Shown here one piece after another: positions 33,317-42,105 of a stretch of DNA of 64,000 bases. Numbering within the stretch: the first letter of the stretch is position 1; each line of letters opens with the position of its first letter. A program made the position numbers and the translations under genes. Below the pieces are notes generated by a model. That model saw only the letters and a program-made list of their open reading frames with translations, searched no databases and was not told the DNA's origin. The stretch lies in NCBI RefSeq assembly GCF_002899945.2, contig NZ_PPEG02000007.1:186001-250000 (forward strand). The letters run 5' to 3'. This DNA is from Chryseobacterium viscerum. Its GTDB lineage: Bacteria; Bacteroidota; Bacteroidia; Flavobacteriales; Weeksellaceae.

Positions 33317-34506
33317 TAGAAAATTAAAAGATTGATATCATGGTACGTAAGTCCGAAACGGTCGCAGATGATCTTTTTGGTATGTCTTCCTTTATACATA
33401 TATAAACTCTGCTTCATTTCGTTTTTGCGGATCAGCATATTTTCAAAGCCGCCCTCTTCATCATAATTTAAAATATAGGAAAGGAAGAAATTCGAGATTG
33501 CCTTGGTAGTAGTTCTCGGCATTCTTGAGGTAAGGTTCGGAAGTCCGCAGTGGATGACACCATGCTTGATGATATAAGGATCTTCCATAGTGGTCAGCTC
33601 TGAAGTTTCAATAACTTTACCATTATCTATGGTGATATCGATGATCACACTGCCTTTTTTCATTTTCATGACCATATCTTCAGTAACGATAGGGGTCATA
33701 TTCAATCTTGGAAGTGCTCCTATGACAACGTCAGCACGTCTTAAACTTTTGCTGAGTTCTTTAGGATCAATGATGGAAGTCGGGACACGGCTGTCAACAA
33801 TCGTATGAAGTCTTCTCAGCTTCGACAATGAGTTGTCGAAAACCTTTACACTGGCTCCCAGACCTATGGCTGCTTTCGTGGCGAATTCACCTACAATCCC
33901 AGCTCCAAGAATCACTACCTCAGCAGGTCTTACTCCTGTGATCCCTCCGAGCATTAAGCCGTTTGATAAGGCTAATAATTCTGAAGCATATAAAATAGAA
34001 ACAGTTCCTGCAATTTCACCTACTAATCTTACCAAAGCCAGCTGTTTGTATTCATCAACGATGAATTCGAAAGCAATGGCGTTTATTTTTTTCTCAGCAA
34101 GCTTTAAGAAATAGTCCTTGTCTCTTAAGTTGATCTGAAGTGCCGAAACCAGATAAGTATTCGGTTTCATATACTCTATTTCGTCTTCCGTAGGAGGGTT
34201 AACCTTAAGGATAAGATCCTGCCCGAAAGCTTCTTTTGGATCAGTGGTGATCTTCGCTCCAGATTCAGAGTATTGTAAATCTGTAAAAAAAGAACCTTGT
34301 CCGGCCCCAGCTTCAATAATGATCTCATGGCCGTGCTCTACCAACACCTGTACGGCGTCAGGAGTAATGCAGGTTCTCCTTTCGTTGAGACAGGTTTCTT
34401 TAGGAATTCCAATACTGAATTGTTTTCCTTTTTTTATCACCTCCAATTTTTCCTCTTTCGGCATCAATTCTTCTTCTGTGAAAGGAGTAAAAATATTTGT
34501 ACTCAT
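33316..34506 (-). CDS. ald: Alanine dehydrogenase
   Basis: The 396-aa enzyme interconverts L-alanine and pyruvate with NAD and ammonium. The N-terminal part has IGIPKETCLNERRTCITPDAV and the K/H region of the substrate site; the Rossmann loop is VVILGAGIVGEFA (about residues 196-208). Compared with the classic enzyme it has an N-terminal extension of about 25 residues and a short C-terminal tail, as in other flavobacterial homologues. It overlaps the next gene by one base. It is probably in one operon with tsaE upstream (67 bases). Confidence 0.88.
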   Translation of the reverse strand: MSTNIFTPFTEEELMPKEEKLEVIKKGKQFSIGIPKETCLNERRTCITPDAVQVLVEHGHEIIIEAGAGQGSFFTDLQYSESGAKITTDPKEAFGQDLILKVNPPTEDEIEYMKPNTYLVSALQINLRDKDYFLKLAEKKINAIAFEFIVDEYKQLALVRLVGEIAGTVSILYASELLALSNGLMLGGITGVRPAEVVILGAGIVGEFATKAAIGLGASVKVFDNSLSKLRRLHTIVDSRVPTSIIDPKELSKSLRRADVVIGALPRLNMTPIVTEDMVMKMKKGSVIIDITIDNGKVIETSELTTMEDPYIIKHGVIHCGLPNLTSRMPRTTTKAISNFFLSYILNYDEEGGFENMLIRKNEMKQSLYMYKGRHTKKIICDRFGLTYHDINLLIF

Positions 34507-34573
34507 CCTTAAATTAAATTATGTCTTACAGATTGTTATTTACACTCAATTAATGAGCAAAGATACATAATAT

Positions 34574-34981
34574 TTAATCGAATGAAACTTCTCTGTTTTC
34601 ACCCGTATTCACAATACTCATTGTGTGGTAGTTGAGCCCGTAAAGTTCCTCTTCATAGACTTCCGGCCACTCGATGATACACAGAAAAGAGTTGTCCAGA
34701 TATTCTTCAATTCCGATATCATAGACTTCTTCAATGTTTTTTAAGCGGTAAAGATCAAAGTGATACACTTTTCCTTTTTCTGTATTGTATTCATTAACAA
34801 TAGAGTAAGTAGGAGAGTTGACTTCATCCTTGCTGCCCATATTTTTAAGCAAAAATTGGGTGAACGTAGTTTTCCCGGCTCCCAGATTTCCTTTTAATAA
34901 AAAAATATTATGTTTTAATTGAGGAATGATGCTGTCAACAACTTCCTGCCAGTCTTCAATTGTATTGATTGTATAATTCAT
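34574..34981 (-). CDS. tsaE: tRNA threonylcarbamoyladenosine biosynthesis ATPase TsaE
   Basis: The 135-aa P-loop protein is required with TsaB, TsaD and TsaC for the t6A37 modification of tRNAs reading ANN codons. The Walker A motif is GNLGAGKTTF (31-40), followed by NSPTYSIVNEY and the Walker-B-like FDLYRL. The length is slightly short but complete. The start overlaps the stop of the upstream GT51-like gene by one base (TAATG), so translation is coupled. tsaB and tsaD are not in the window. Confidence 0.92.
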   Translation of the reverse strand: MNYTINTIEDWQEVVDSIIPQLKHNIFLLKGNLGAGKTTFTQFLLKNMGSKDEVNSPTYSIVNEYNTEKGKVYHFDLYRLKNIEEVYDIGIEEYLDNSFLCIIEWPEVYEEELYGLNYHTMSIVNTGENREVSFD

Positions 34982-35586
34982 TATTTCTTTAAATTTTTAG
35001 AATATAAGTTGTAAAAATATTCTGTCCTGTTTTTTGCTCTTTCAGGATTTCTGTAACGATTGTTTTTAATTGGATTTTCGTATAAAGCTAATATTTCAGC
35101 TATCTCTATTGGCTGTAAGTCTTTAACTTCTTTATTAAATAATGATTTGGACAAATTTTCAATCCCTTTTCTATTTTCTAAAAAGTCAAAATTACGGAAA
35201 TTAAAATTTAAGCAATCTTTCTGGCTGTAAGAATGTTCGATATATCTTGCTATAAGAAATTGATCAAAAGAAGATTTATTTTGATATTCTAATCTAGGAA
35301 AAATATTATAGGCCATCTGATTACAAGGACATTCTTTTCTTTGAGAATTAGGATTCATGATAGCATTTCCTAGAAAAATCCAAGAATTTTGGAATAAAGA
35401 GTTGGGATAAACAATATTATAAGAGGTATTGAAATTTTCTGGTAGTTTATTACTGCTTCTAACACACCATGTAATAAATCTTTTATCGGTTGTATTTAAA
35501 ATATATCTGCCACCTAATTCTACATATAAGACAAATAAAAAGACAACAAGAATTATAAATAACAAGATTTTTTTTAGATACTTCAT
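34981..35586 (-). CDS. Degenerate GT51-like transglycosylase domain protein
   Basis: The 201-aa protein has one N-terminal membrane helix (MKYLKKILLFIILVVFLFVL). Its C-terminal half resembles the end of the peptidoglycan glycosyltransferase (GT51) domain: LSKSLFNKEVKDLQPIEIAEILALYENP and YRNPERAKNRTEYFYNLY match the conserved helix that normally reads LTLAEAALLAG...NPERA. The catalytic EDxxFxxH box is not seen; the corresponding place has TDKRFITWC. It has two vicinal cysteines (CPCNQ). It is probably inactive as a transferase. It is coupled to tsaE by a one-base overlap. Confidence 0.6.
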   Translation of the reverse strand: MKYLKKILLFIILVVFLFVLYVELGGRYILNTTDKRFITWCVRSSNKLPENFNTSYNIVYPNSLFQNSWIFLGNAIMNPNSQRKECPCNQMAYNIFPRLEYQNKSSFDQFLIARYIEHSYSQKDCLNFNFRNFDFLENRKGIENLSKSLFNKEVKDLQPIEIAEILALYENPIKNNRYRNPERAKNRTEYFYNLYSKNLKK

Positions 35587-35712
35587 AAGACAAATTATTG
35601 TTCAAAAATAATCAATGAATGTGATTTATAAATAAAATGTTAGCATAATCAAAAATTTAACCTCTACCTTCTAATATCTAAAATTTCTATAAAAATTACT
35701 TAATTTTACAGC

Positions 35713-37698
35713 ATGATTTCTAAGCAGACCATTGATAAAATATTCTCCACGATCCGCGTTGAAGAGATTGTGGGTGAATATGTGCAGTTGAAAAGAGCAG
35801 GGTCTAACTTTAAAGGACTCAGTCCTTTTCATGAAGAAAAGTCTCCCAGTTTTGTCGTTTCACCAAGCAAACAGATCTGGAAGGATTTTTCAACAGGAAA
35901 AGGAGGAACAGCAATCTCTTTCCTTATGGAGATTGAAAATTTTACTTATCCTGAAGCGCTTCGCCACGCTGCCAAGAAGTATGGTATTGAAGTAGAAGAA
36001 GATCTGCGTGAAATTTCTGAGGAAGCAAAAAATGCCCAGACAGAAAAAGATATTTTATATAAGATCCACGAAGTAGCGAATACCTATTTCCAGGAGATCT
36101 TGTGGGATGATAAAGAAGGCAGAAGCATAGGGCTTTCTTATTTTAAAGAGAGAGAACTTAAGGATGATATTATCAATAAATTCCAGCTGGGGTATTCTCC
36201 TGAAAAAAAGAATGCTTTTACTGCTTATGCTCTGGAAAAAGGATATACCAAAGAAATTCTTGAGAAATCAGGACTTTCTATTTTCCCGGAAAACACACCG
36301 GGAGGAGTAGACCGTTTCAGGGATAGAGTGATCTTTCCGATTCACAGTTTTTCAGGGAGAGTTTTAGGTTTTGGAGCCAGGATTCTTAAGAGTAATGTCA
36401 AAACAGCAAAATATCTCAATTCGCCGGAAACGGAGATTTACCATAAATCCAATGTCCTTTATGGATTAAACCAGAGTAAGCAGTCCATTTCAAGGAAGAA
36501 TGTCTGTCTTTTGGTGGAAGGATATATGGACGTGATCTCTCTTCATATGTCCGGAATTGAAAATGTAGTGGCCAGTTCGGGAACTTCTTTGACTACCGAG
36601 CAGATCAAACTGATTAAAAGGCTTACGGAAAATGTAACCATTCTTTTTGATGGTGATAATGCCGGTATTAAAGCCAGCTTCCGAAGTATAGACATGCTTT
36701 TGACTGAAGGAATGAATATCCGTGTATTGCTTTTCCCTGATGGAGATGACCCGGATTCTTTCGCCAGAAAACATCCTCAGGAATACGTTGAAAAGTATAT
36801 CGAAAATGAAGCGATGGACTTCATCGACTTTAAAGCGGAAATCCTGTTGAGAGATGTAGGAAATGATCCTATTAAAAAGGCTGAAGCAATAAGGGATATC
36901 GTGAAATCGGTTTCTTTTGTACAGAATGCACTGAAAAGGGAAGTCTACCTTAAGGAAGTATCCAATAAATTCGGACTTTCTGAGCAGAGTCTTTTCAATG
37001 AGCTAGGGGTTCAGAAGCAGATCACACAGAATCAGACTCACCATGTGCAGCAGCAACAGAAGGAAAATGTTGCTCCTAAGATGGAGATTGTTCCTTTGGA
37101 TAAGGAAAAAGAAGATCCTTTTTTGTTCGATGTATTGTTTATGGAGAATAAACTTGTTGAACACATGCTGGCATTTGGGGATATTGTTCTGAAGCGTAGA
37201 AATGAACAGGGTGAAGAATATCAGATTACAGTAATTGAGGAAATTCTTCATCATTTTGAAGAAGAGCAGTATGCATTTTTAGTCAAAGGAAATGAAATCA
37301 TTATCACTCAAGTGAGGGAAGGAATCCAGAAAGACGAGCTCAGAAGTGGAAACTTTTTTGTATCTTTTATGGATGAAGAGATCACTACAAAGGTTGTAGA
37401 TGCTTTGATTCCGTTGGATGATCTTGAAAACTGGGCTTCCAGAAATATCTATCCACCCAATTACGGAGATAAAGTGGCAGATCAGATCCAGGGAGATGTT
37501 TTATTGCACAAATACAGATATATTGATTATTTAATCACAGAAACGGCAAAAGAACTGGATCAGTACAGCAGTACGGATGAAGGAAAATATTATGAACTGA
37601 TAAAAAAAATCACCTTACTGAAACAGGCTTCAATGCGATTGAGTAATATTATTGAATATTCACCTATCAAAGGGATTTATGTAGATCGAAAGAGATAG
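35713..37698 (+). CDS. dnaG: DNA primase
   Basis: The 661-aa primase makes RNA primers at the replication fork. The N-terminal CHC2 region reads LSPFHEEKSPSFVVSPSKQIWKDFSTGKGG and lacks the zinc-ligand Cys/His set, as is usual in Bacteroidota. The Toprim domain (about 265-345) contains LLVEGYMDVISL and ILFDGDNAGIKA. The C-terminal helicase-binding part is long and charged. The gene starts MISKQTIDKIF and is followed after about 110 bases by clpP. Confidence 0.93.
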   Translation: MISKQTIDKIFSTIRVEEIVGEYVQLKRAGSNFKGLSPFHEEKSPSFVVSPSKQIWKDFSTGKGGTAISFLMEIENFTYPEALRHAAKKYGIEVEEDLREISEEAKNAQTEKDILYKIHEVANTYFQEILWDDKEGRSIGLSYFKERELKDDIINKFQLGYSPEKKNAFTAYALEKGYTKEILEKSGLSIFPENTPGGVDRFRDRVIFPIHSFSGRVLGFGARILKSNVKTAKYLNSPETEIYHKSNVLYGLNQSKQSISRKNVCLLVEGYMDVISLHMSGIENVVASSGTSLTTEQIKLIKRLTENVTILFDGDNAGIKASFRSIDMLLTEGMNIRVLLFPDGDDPDSFARKHPQEYVEKYIENEAMDFIDFKAEILLRDVGNDPIKKAEAIRDIVKSVSFVQNALKREVYLKEVSNKFGLSEQSLFNELGVQKQITQNQTHHVQQQQKENVAPKMEIVPLDKEKEDPFLFDVLFMENKLVEHMLAFGDIVLKRRNEQGEEYQITVIEEILHHFEEEQYAFLVKGNEIIITQVREGIQKDELRSGNFFVSFMDEEITTKVVDALIPLDDLENWASRNIYPPNYGDKVADQIQGDVLLHKYRYIDYLITETAKELDQYSSTDEGKYYELIKKITLLKQASMRLSNIIEYSPIKGIYVDRKR

Positions 37699-37810
37699 TT
37701 TAAAGTCAGTTTTTTTTTGATATTCTGTGACAAAAAGTCCTATAAAATTTTAGGAATAAATATTGTAATTTAAACTTCAGGAATATTTAAAAATAATACA
37801 TAATAAAAAT

Positions 37811-38497
37811 ATGGACATTAAAAAAGAATTCAGAGATTTCTCTGTAAAGCACTTAGGAAACAACGGTTTGGTTACCGATCAGTATATGGGAATGTATGGC
37901 CCAACGAATCTTACACCGTACATCATGGAAGAAAGAAGATTAAACGTTGCTCAGATGGACGTTTTCTCCCGTTTGATGATGGACAGAATTATCTTCCTGG
38001 GAACAGGTATTGATGATCAGGTAGCAAACATCGTTACGGCACAGCTTTTATTCTTAGAAAGTGCAGACCCATCAAAAGATATTCAGATCTATATCAACTC
38101 CCCTGGTGGAAGTGTATATGCTGGTTTAGGTATTTATGATACGATGCAGATCATCAAGCCAGATGTAGCGACAATCTGTACAGGTATGGCTGCTTCTATG
38201 GGAGCTGTATTATTGGTTGCCGGAGAAAAAGGAAAACGTTCTGCGCTTAAGCACTCAAGAGTAATGATTCACCAGCCTTCAGGAGGTGCTCAGGGAGTAG
38301 CTTCAGATATGGAGATCAACTTGAGAGAGATGCTGAAATTGAAGCAGGAGCTTTATGAAATCATCGGTCACCACTCAGGACAAACTTACGAGTGGGTAGA
38401 GAAATCTTCTGACAGAGATTACTGGATGACTTCTGAAGAAGCTAAAGGTTATGGAATGGTAGATGAGGTTCTACAAAGATCTACAGAGAAAAAATAA
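37811..38497 (+). CDS. clpP: ATP-dependent Clp protease proteolytic subunit
   Basis: The 228-aa serine peptidase forms the proteolytic barrel of ClpAP/ClpXP-type proteases. The catalytic serine is in GMAASMGAVLLVAG, the histidine in RVMIHQPSGGAQG, and the acid D in the DRDYWMTSEEA region. PSKDIQIYINSPGGSVYAGL is the oxyanion strand. An N-terminal extension of about 20 residues may be a propeptide. A strong terminator follows. clpX is not adjacent here. Confidence 0.95.
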   Translation: MDIKKEFRDFSVKHLGNNGLVTDQYMGMYGPTNLTPYIMEERRLNVAQMDVFSRLMMDRIIFLGTGIDDQVANIVTAQLLFLESADPSKDIQIYINSPGGSVYAGLGIYDTMQIIKPDVATICTGMAASMGAVLLVAGEKGKRSALKHSRVMIHQPSGGAQGVASDMEINLREMLKLKQELYEIIGHHSGQTYEWVEKSSDRDYWMTSEEAKGYGMVDEVLQRSTEKK

Positions 38498-38517
38498 TTG
38501 ATTGTAAAATCATAAGA

Positions 38518-38544
38518 AACCGCACCAATCTGGTGCGGTTTTTT
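38518..38544 (+). terminator. Terminator of clpP
   Basis: AACCGCACCA and TGGTGCGGTT form a 10-bp GC-rich stem with a 3-nt loop, followed by a T-run. Confidence 0.93.
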
Positions 38545-38731
38545 GTTGGATTTATAACTTGATGACTTATTTTATTACTAGATGCTTTGATTTCTGCGGA
38601 ATGACAAACTTTGTGGTCTTTGAAAACTAGCATAAATAGTTGATTATCAGATATAAATACGCATTGTTTTAATCATTGAAATAATATAAATAATTAAAAA
38701 TAAAGTACTTATATCGGTTTTTTAACACATG

Positions 38732-38765
38732 AAAAATAAAAAATCGGAAGAAAAAAAACTTCCGA
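38732..38765 (-). terminator. Terminator of the GLPGLI gene
   Basis: On the minus strand TCGGAAG (38765-38759) pairs with CTTCCGA (38750-38744) over an 8-nt T loop and runs into a T-rich tail. Confidence 0.8.
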
Positions 38766-38793
38766 CTATGACTACCCAATAGGTGCTTTTATT

Positions 38794-39567
38794 TTATTCA
38801 GATGGTTTATCTTCCCATTCATACTTTTGCTCTACAGAAAACCTTTGATTTGTAGTCACTTTGGCTTTATAGTTTTTTGGCAAAGCATCAGTAACCTTAG
38901 CAAAAATTTTATTCATATGAGCTTCTTTTGCTGCAACATAATCCTTTAAACTAATTTTTTCCTTTTTTAAAAATTGAGGTTTAAAAGCAATAGTTGTTTT
39001 ATCATTTACGTCTACCGACTCAGCTTTCCATATATCATAATCTTTATTATCTACTCTAATATCAAGAATTAATCCGGGAAGCCCATAAAATTTGAACGGC
39101 CCCGCAGAGTAGGGCAAATCTTTAGTAAAATAAGCTGTTACCTTTGAGCCTCTAAACATTGTTGTTGCTTTTTGACATTTGTAGCCAGCTATTGTTTTGG
39201 TTTCTTTTTCGTCAATATTCCATTTTAGTTGTGGAACTTTGTCATAAATAAAAAATTCTCTACTATCTACATTAGAAGTGAAAAAGAAGTTTTTTTCCGC
39301 TTCATTGTTTTTATCTAAATCAGAAACAAAGTATTGTTTTGCTGGTTTCTTACCATTATCTAAATTAACACCCAAAGTCCAAGAGTCTGTTAATTTATTA
39401 TTAATTATAATTGAATCTTGGATTGACAACACTTGATTATTTTTTATATACAAGTCTTCGTGTGTTGTTGTGAAAGAGGATAATACTCTTAGATATTTTA
39501 CATGGACTTGTTGAGCGAAATAAAACCCACAAATTAAAATTGAGGATAATAAAAGTATCTTTTTCAT
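38794..39567 (-). CDS. GLPGLI family protein
   Basis: The 257-aa exported protein has a signal peptide (MKKILLLSSILICGFYFAQ) and the family's namesake motif in FKFYGLPGLILDI (about residue 170-180). Other family features are the KWNIDEKETKTIAGYKCQKATT segment and YFTKDLPYSAGPF. GLPGLI proteins are widespread in Bacteroidota, often encoded next to TonB-dependent receptors or small exported peptides; their function is unknown. A small exported protein gene lies 70 bases upstream on the same strand. Confidence 0.87.
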   Translation of the reverse strand: MKKILLLSSILICGFYFAQQVHVKYLRVLSSFTTTHEDLYIKNNQVLSIQDSIIINNKLTDSWTLGVNLDNGKKPAKQYFVSDLDKNNEAEKNFFFTSNVDSREFFIYDKVPQLKWNIDEKETKTIAGYKCQKATTMFRGSKVTAYFTKDLPYSAGPFKFYGLPGLILDIRVDNKDYDIWKAESVDVNDKTTIAFKPQFLKKEKISLKDYVAAKEAHMNKIFAKVTDALPKNYKAKVTTNQRFSVEQKYEWEDKPSE

Positions 39568-39588
39568 AAATTATCTTTTTAAAATCAG

Positions 39589-39616
39589 AACCCTTTCAAC
39601 ATCTGCTGAAAGGGTT
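39589..39616 (-). terminator. Hairpin between the small exported gene and the GLPGLI gene
   Basis: AACCCTTTCA and TGAAAGGGTT form a perfect 10-bp stem. The T-run on the minus strand starts only a few bases later, so it may be a partial terminator lowering GLPGLI expression. Confidence 0.55.
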
Positions 39617-39637
39617 AGAAGCATTAAATCAACTTAA

Positions 39638-39922
39638 TTAGCTTAGCCAGAAACCAGCTGCCCATAAAGCTACTTTAACTCCAGTTTGGAAGTTTTGGCA
39701 ACTCTGTAAATCGGGTTGATCTGATGTTATTGTTTCTTGTCCTACTACTTGGCCACCAGACCAATAAGTAACAACAACACCACACTCTTGATATGCAACA
39801 GTTTTTTGCACGGTTGTAGCTTCAGTGCTTTCAACAGTTTTGATCACTTTTCCAGTGTCATTGCCTTTAGCGTTAACAAGTCCAGCTACACCAAAGGCAG
39901 CTAATAAAATTACTTTTTTCAT
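39638..39922 (-). CDS. Small exported protein, 94 aa
   Basis: The product has a signal peptide (MKKVILLAAFGVAGLVNA) and a mature part of about 75 residues with a Thr-rich start, then two cysteines (YQECGVVVTYWSGG and LQSCQNFQTG) that may form a disulfide, and a hydrophobic aromatic end (ALWAAGFWLS). No family was recognised. Such short peptides often stand upstream of GLPGLI genes in this group. It precedes the GLPGLI gene by 70 bases with a hairpin between. Confidence 0.65.
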   Translation of the reverse strand: MKKVILLAAFGVAGLVNAKGNDTGKVIKTVESTEATTVQKTVAYQECGVVVTYWSGGQVVGQETITSDQPDLQSCQNFQTGVKVALWAAGFWLS

Positions 39923-40133
39923 AATAATCTGTTTTTTAATGTTAGTTATTGTTTTTAAAAACTCATTTCAAAAATATTAAAATAAATTAAACGACAAAGG
40001 ATTATTTTTTTATGTTAAGTTACTTTGTTCTAGTTACTTTTGTATATTTAAAAATAAAGATTGTAACTTTATTATGGAAATCCGTATTGTAATTAAGAAA
40101 GATTTTTTCACGAGTATTTCAATGGCATTGAAA

Positions 40134-40156
40134 TAAAAAAACATCCATCAGGATGC
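40134..40156 (-). terminator. Terminator behind the riboswitch remnant
   Basis: On the minus strand GCATCC-TGAT-GGATGT is followed by seven T. It ends the riboswitch transcript after about 350 nt. Confidence 0.8.
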
Positions 40157-40185
40157 TTTTATTGTATCTTTGTATTATTCAAAAA

Positions 40186-40251
40186 TTAAGACGTTTGGAA
40201 TTCGCGATTATGCATACAAAGCAGTAAGAAAAAAAGATAGATTTTTCTCAT
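40186..40251 (-). pseudogene. Remnant of a riboswitch-controlled gene, probably a TonB-dependent receptor
   Basis: An ORF of 21 codons starts at ATG 40251, about 75 bases behind the riboswitch, with MRKIYLFFLLLC, which looks like the start of a signal peptide. It stops nine codons later, 30 bases before a terminator. This is the expected layout of a btuB-like receptor gene whose body has been lost by an internal deletion: start codon region and terminator remain. The identity of the lost gene is inferred from what such riboswitches usually control in Bacteroidota. Confidence 0.45.
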
Positions 40252-40327
40252 GATATAATTTAATTAAAGTTTTATTCCCGAAACTTATCTCCAGAGGAAA
40301 ACAATTCTTTCTCTGAATCCCGTATCT

Positions 40328-40490
40328 TAAGGCAGGTCTCCTGGCTCACATCTTACAGCTCCCTTCCCGGATTTTCAGATCCAGTGGATATTTTGTGCGA
40401 TAAGTTTAAACAGTTTACAGTTGCGGGTAGAGCCCAAGATTTGAATGTTATTCTCACTTGATTCCCTATTAATGAACATCGTTCAGCCTT
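40328..40490 (-). promoter_or_regulatory. Cobalamin (AdoCbl) riboswitch
   Basis: The minus strand reads, in order, TTAATAGGGAA, CTTGGGCTCTACCCGCAACTGTAA, CCACTGG, CCGGGAAGG and finally GAGCCAGGAGACCTGCC. These are the conserved segments of the B12 box and surrounding core of cobalamin riboswitches, including the GCCxCTG/CCGGGAAGG pair and the GAGCCAGGAGACCTGCC box. No vitamin B12 gene follows on that strand; only a 21-codon remnant and a terminator. It stands about 38 kb from cobS and cannot control it. Confidence 0.93.
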
Positions 40491-40501
40491 AAAAAACGCT
40501 G

Positions 40502-40509
40502 CAAATATA
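40502..40509 (-). promoter_or_regulatory. -7 box for the riboswitch transcript
   Basis: TATATTTG on the minus strand fits TAnnTTTG about 12 bases before the riboswitch. No clear -33 TTG at 19-21 bases was found. Confidence 0.45.
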
Positions 40510-40741
40510 TCATATAAATAGGCGAGTCCGTTTTGTGAATTATCTTTTTTTAGGTATTCTTAAAAAGTTGATTTCCATATTAATTAATGATTGGGTTGAA
40601 TCATTAGTGTTTTATTTTAAAATTCATTATTTTTCTGTTTATATTCAATTCATTTTAAGGTTCTATTGTTAAAACACAATTATCATTATATTCAAGATCA
40701 GTTTATAATCAATTTATACTTTCGCAGCCATAAAAGTGAAT

Positions 40742-42010
40742 ATGAAAAAATTACTATTGTCTGTTGTAGTGCTGGCAGTATTAGCTTCATGTAAAAGTGA
40801 TGATGATACCTCAATGATTAATCAGGATATTAATTATTCCAAACTCCCTCAGGAGTTTCCATTTACCAAATTGGCTACGATAAACGGAGTAGATGTTATC
40901 AATGGTGGATTTGGCTCCGGAGCTGCGGCTCACCCTACGAGAAAAGGTGAATTTTATGTCATTACAGACAGGGGACCCAACACGGATTTCCAGAATGGGA
41001 AAAAATTCTTAACCCCTAACTTTACGCCTACCATTATGCATTTTAAAATCAATGCTGATGGAAATGTAGAGGTGATCAAATATATTAAGCTTAAAAATCC
41101 ATCAGGACAGCCTATTACAGGGTTACCAAACCCTGTAGGAATGGGAAGTACAGGAGAAATAGCCTACGATGCTTCCGGAAATGTTCTGGGTACGGATACA
41201 TATGGCCTGGACAGTGAAAGTATTGTTGCTGCGGCTGACGGTACATTCTGGGTTTCTGATGAATATGGTCCGCATATCGTGCATTACAGCGCAGATGGAG
41301 TGGAAATGGAAAGAATAAGCCCGATAGGTGTAAATACAGGAACAAGAAAATTACCTGCTGTTTTGGCCAAAAGAAGGGCTAACAGAGGTATGGAAGGACT
41401 TGCTATGACCCCGGACGGAAGAACATTGGTAGGAACAATACAGTCGATGATGTATGTACCGAGCAAAGCATTGGCAACCAATACTAGCTTAACAAGAATT
41501 GTCACATTTGATACTGTTACAGGGCAGACCAAGCAGTTTTTATACAAACAGGATGGAGGCGCTTCTGACTCGGTTTGTGATATTACAGCATTAAGTAACA
41601 ATGAATTCTTAGTAATCGAAAGAGATGGAAATTTCGGATCTCAGGGAGGGCTTAAAAAGGTATACAGAATCAATCTGAGCAATGCCAGCGATGTAAACGG
41701 AGCTGATATCAATGCTGTAGACGGGATGAAAGTGAACGGAAAAGCTTTAGAACAGTGCTCATGGGATGAGATAACGAATGCAGGCATAAAGACTGTCACC
41801 AAAACATTAGCAGTGGATCTGGTTGCAAAATTGGGTTATGAACATGATAAATTTGAGGGAATTGTTTATTTAGGAAACAATAAACTGGCTGTTTTCAATG
41901 ATGATGACTTTGGAGTAGTAGACGATGGAAATGGAAACCCCAAAGCTAAAATTCTTCCTAAAACAGGGAAGGTAGACAAAGGAACGATGTATGTAGTCGA
42001 TATTCAATAA
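40742..42010 (+). CDS. Phytase-like esterase domain lipoprotein
   Basis: The 422-aa protein has a lipoprotein signal (MKKLLLSVVVLAVLASC) and then a beta-propeller-like domain of the type called esterase-like activity of phytase (PF13449): ATINGVDVINGGFGSGAA, FYVITDRGPNT, LDSESIVAAADGTFWVSDEYGPHI and NRGMEGLAMTPDGRTLVG. The acidic, Gly-rich loops probably bind calcium. It may act on phosphate esters at the cell surface. A GTG two codons upstream is an alternative start, but ATG 40742 gives the clean signal peptide. A strong terminator follows. Confidence 0.83.
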   Translation: MKKLLLSVVVLAVLASCKSDDDTSMINQDINYSKLPQEFPFTKLATINGVDVINGGFGSGAAAHPTRKGEFYVITDRGPNTDFQNGKKFLTPNFTPTIMHFKINADGNVEVIKYIKLKNPSGQPITGLPNPVGMGSTGEIAYDASGNVLGTDTYGLDSESIVAAADGTFWVSDEYGPHIVHYSADGVEMERISPIGVNTGTRKLPAVLAKRRANRGMEGLAMTPDGRTLVGTIQSMMYVPSKALATNTSLTRIVTFDTVTGQTKQFLYKQDGGASDSVCDITALSNNEFLVIERDGNFGSQGGLKKVYRINLSNASDVNGADINAVDGMKVNGKALEQCSWDEITNAGIKTVTKTLAVDLVAKLGYEHDKFEGIVYLGNNKLAVFNDDDFGVVDDGNGNPKAKILPKTGKVDKGTMYVVDIQ

Positions 42011-42026
42011 TTAGATTTTTTTAATA

Positions 42027-42057
42027 AAACGGCGGCATCGAAGATGCCGCCGTTTTT
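42027..42057. terminator. Bidirectional terminator between the phytase-like gene and tpiA
   Basis: AAACGGCGGCATC and GATGCCGCCGTTT form a 13-bp stem with a GAA loop. T-runs are on both sides, so it serves the convergent genes on both strands. Confidence 0.93.
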
Positions 42058-42105
42058 ATCTATGAATTAGGAATAAGCTTTAGCCGAAACCTACTATTTT
42101 CAATA

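Larger units (their letters stand above)
39923..40741. other. Gene-free region with an orphan riboswitch
   Basis: This 819-bp region holds, read on the minus strand, a -7 box, a cobalamin riboswitch, a 21-codon remnant ORF and a terminator (separate entries). The plus strand has only short AT-rich ORFs. The rest, 39923-40130 and 40520-40735, is AT-rich promoter-like DNA with no further structure that I can support. Confidence 0.6.
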
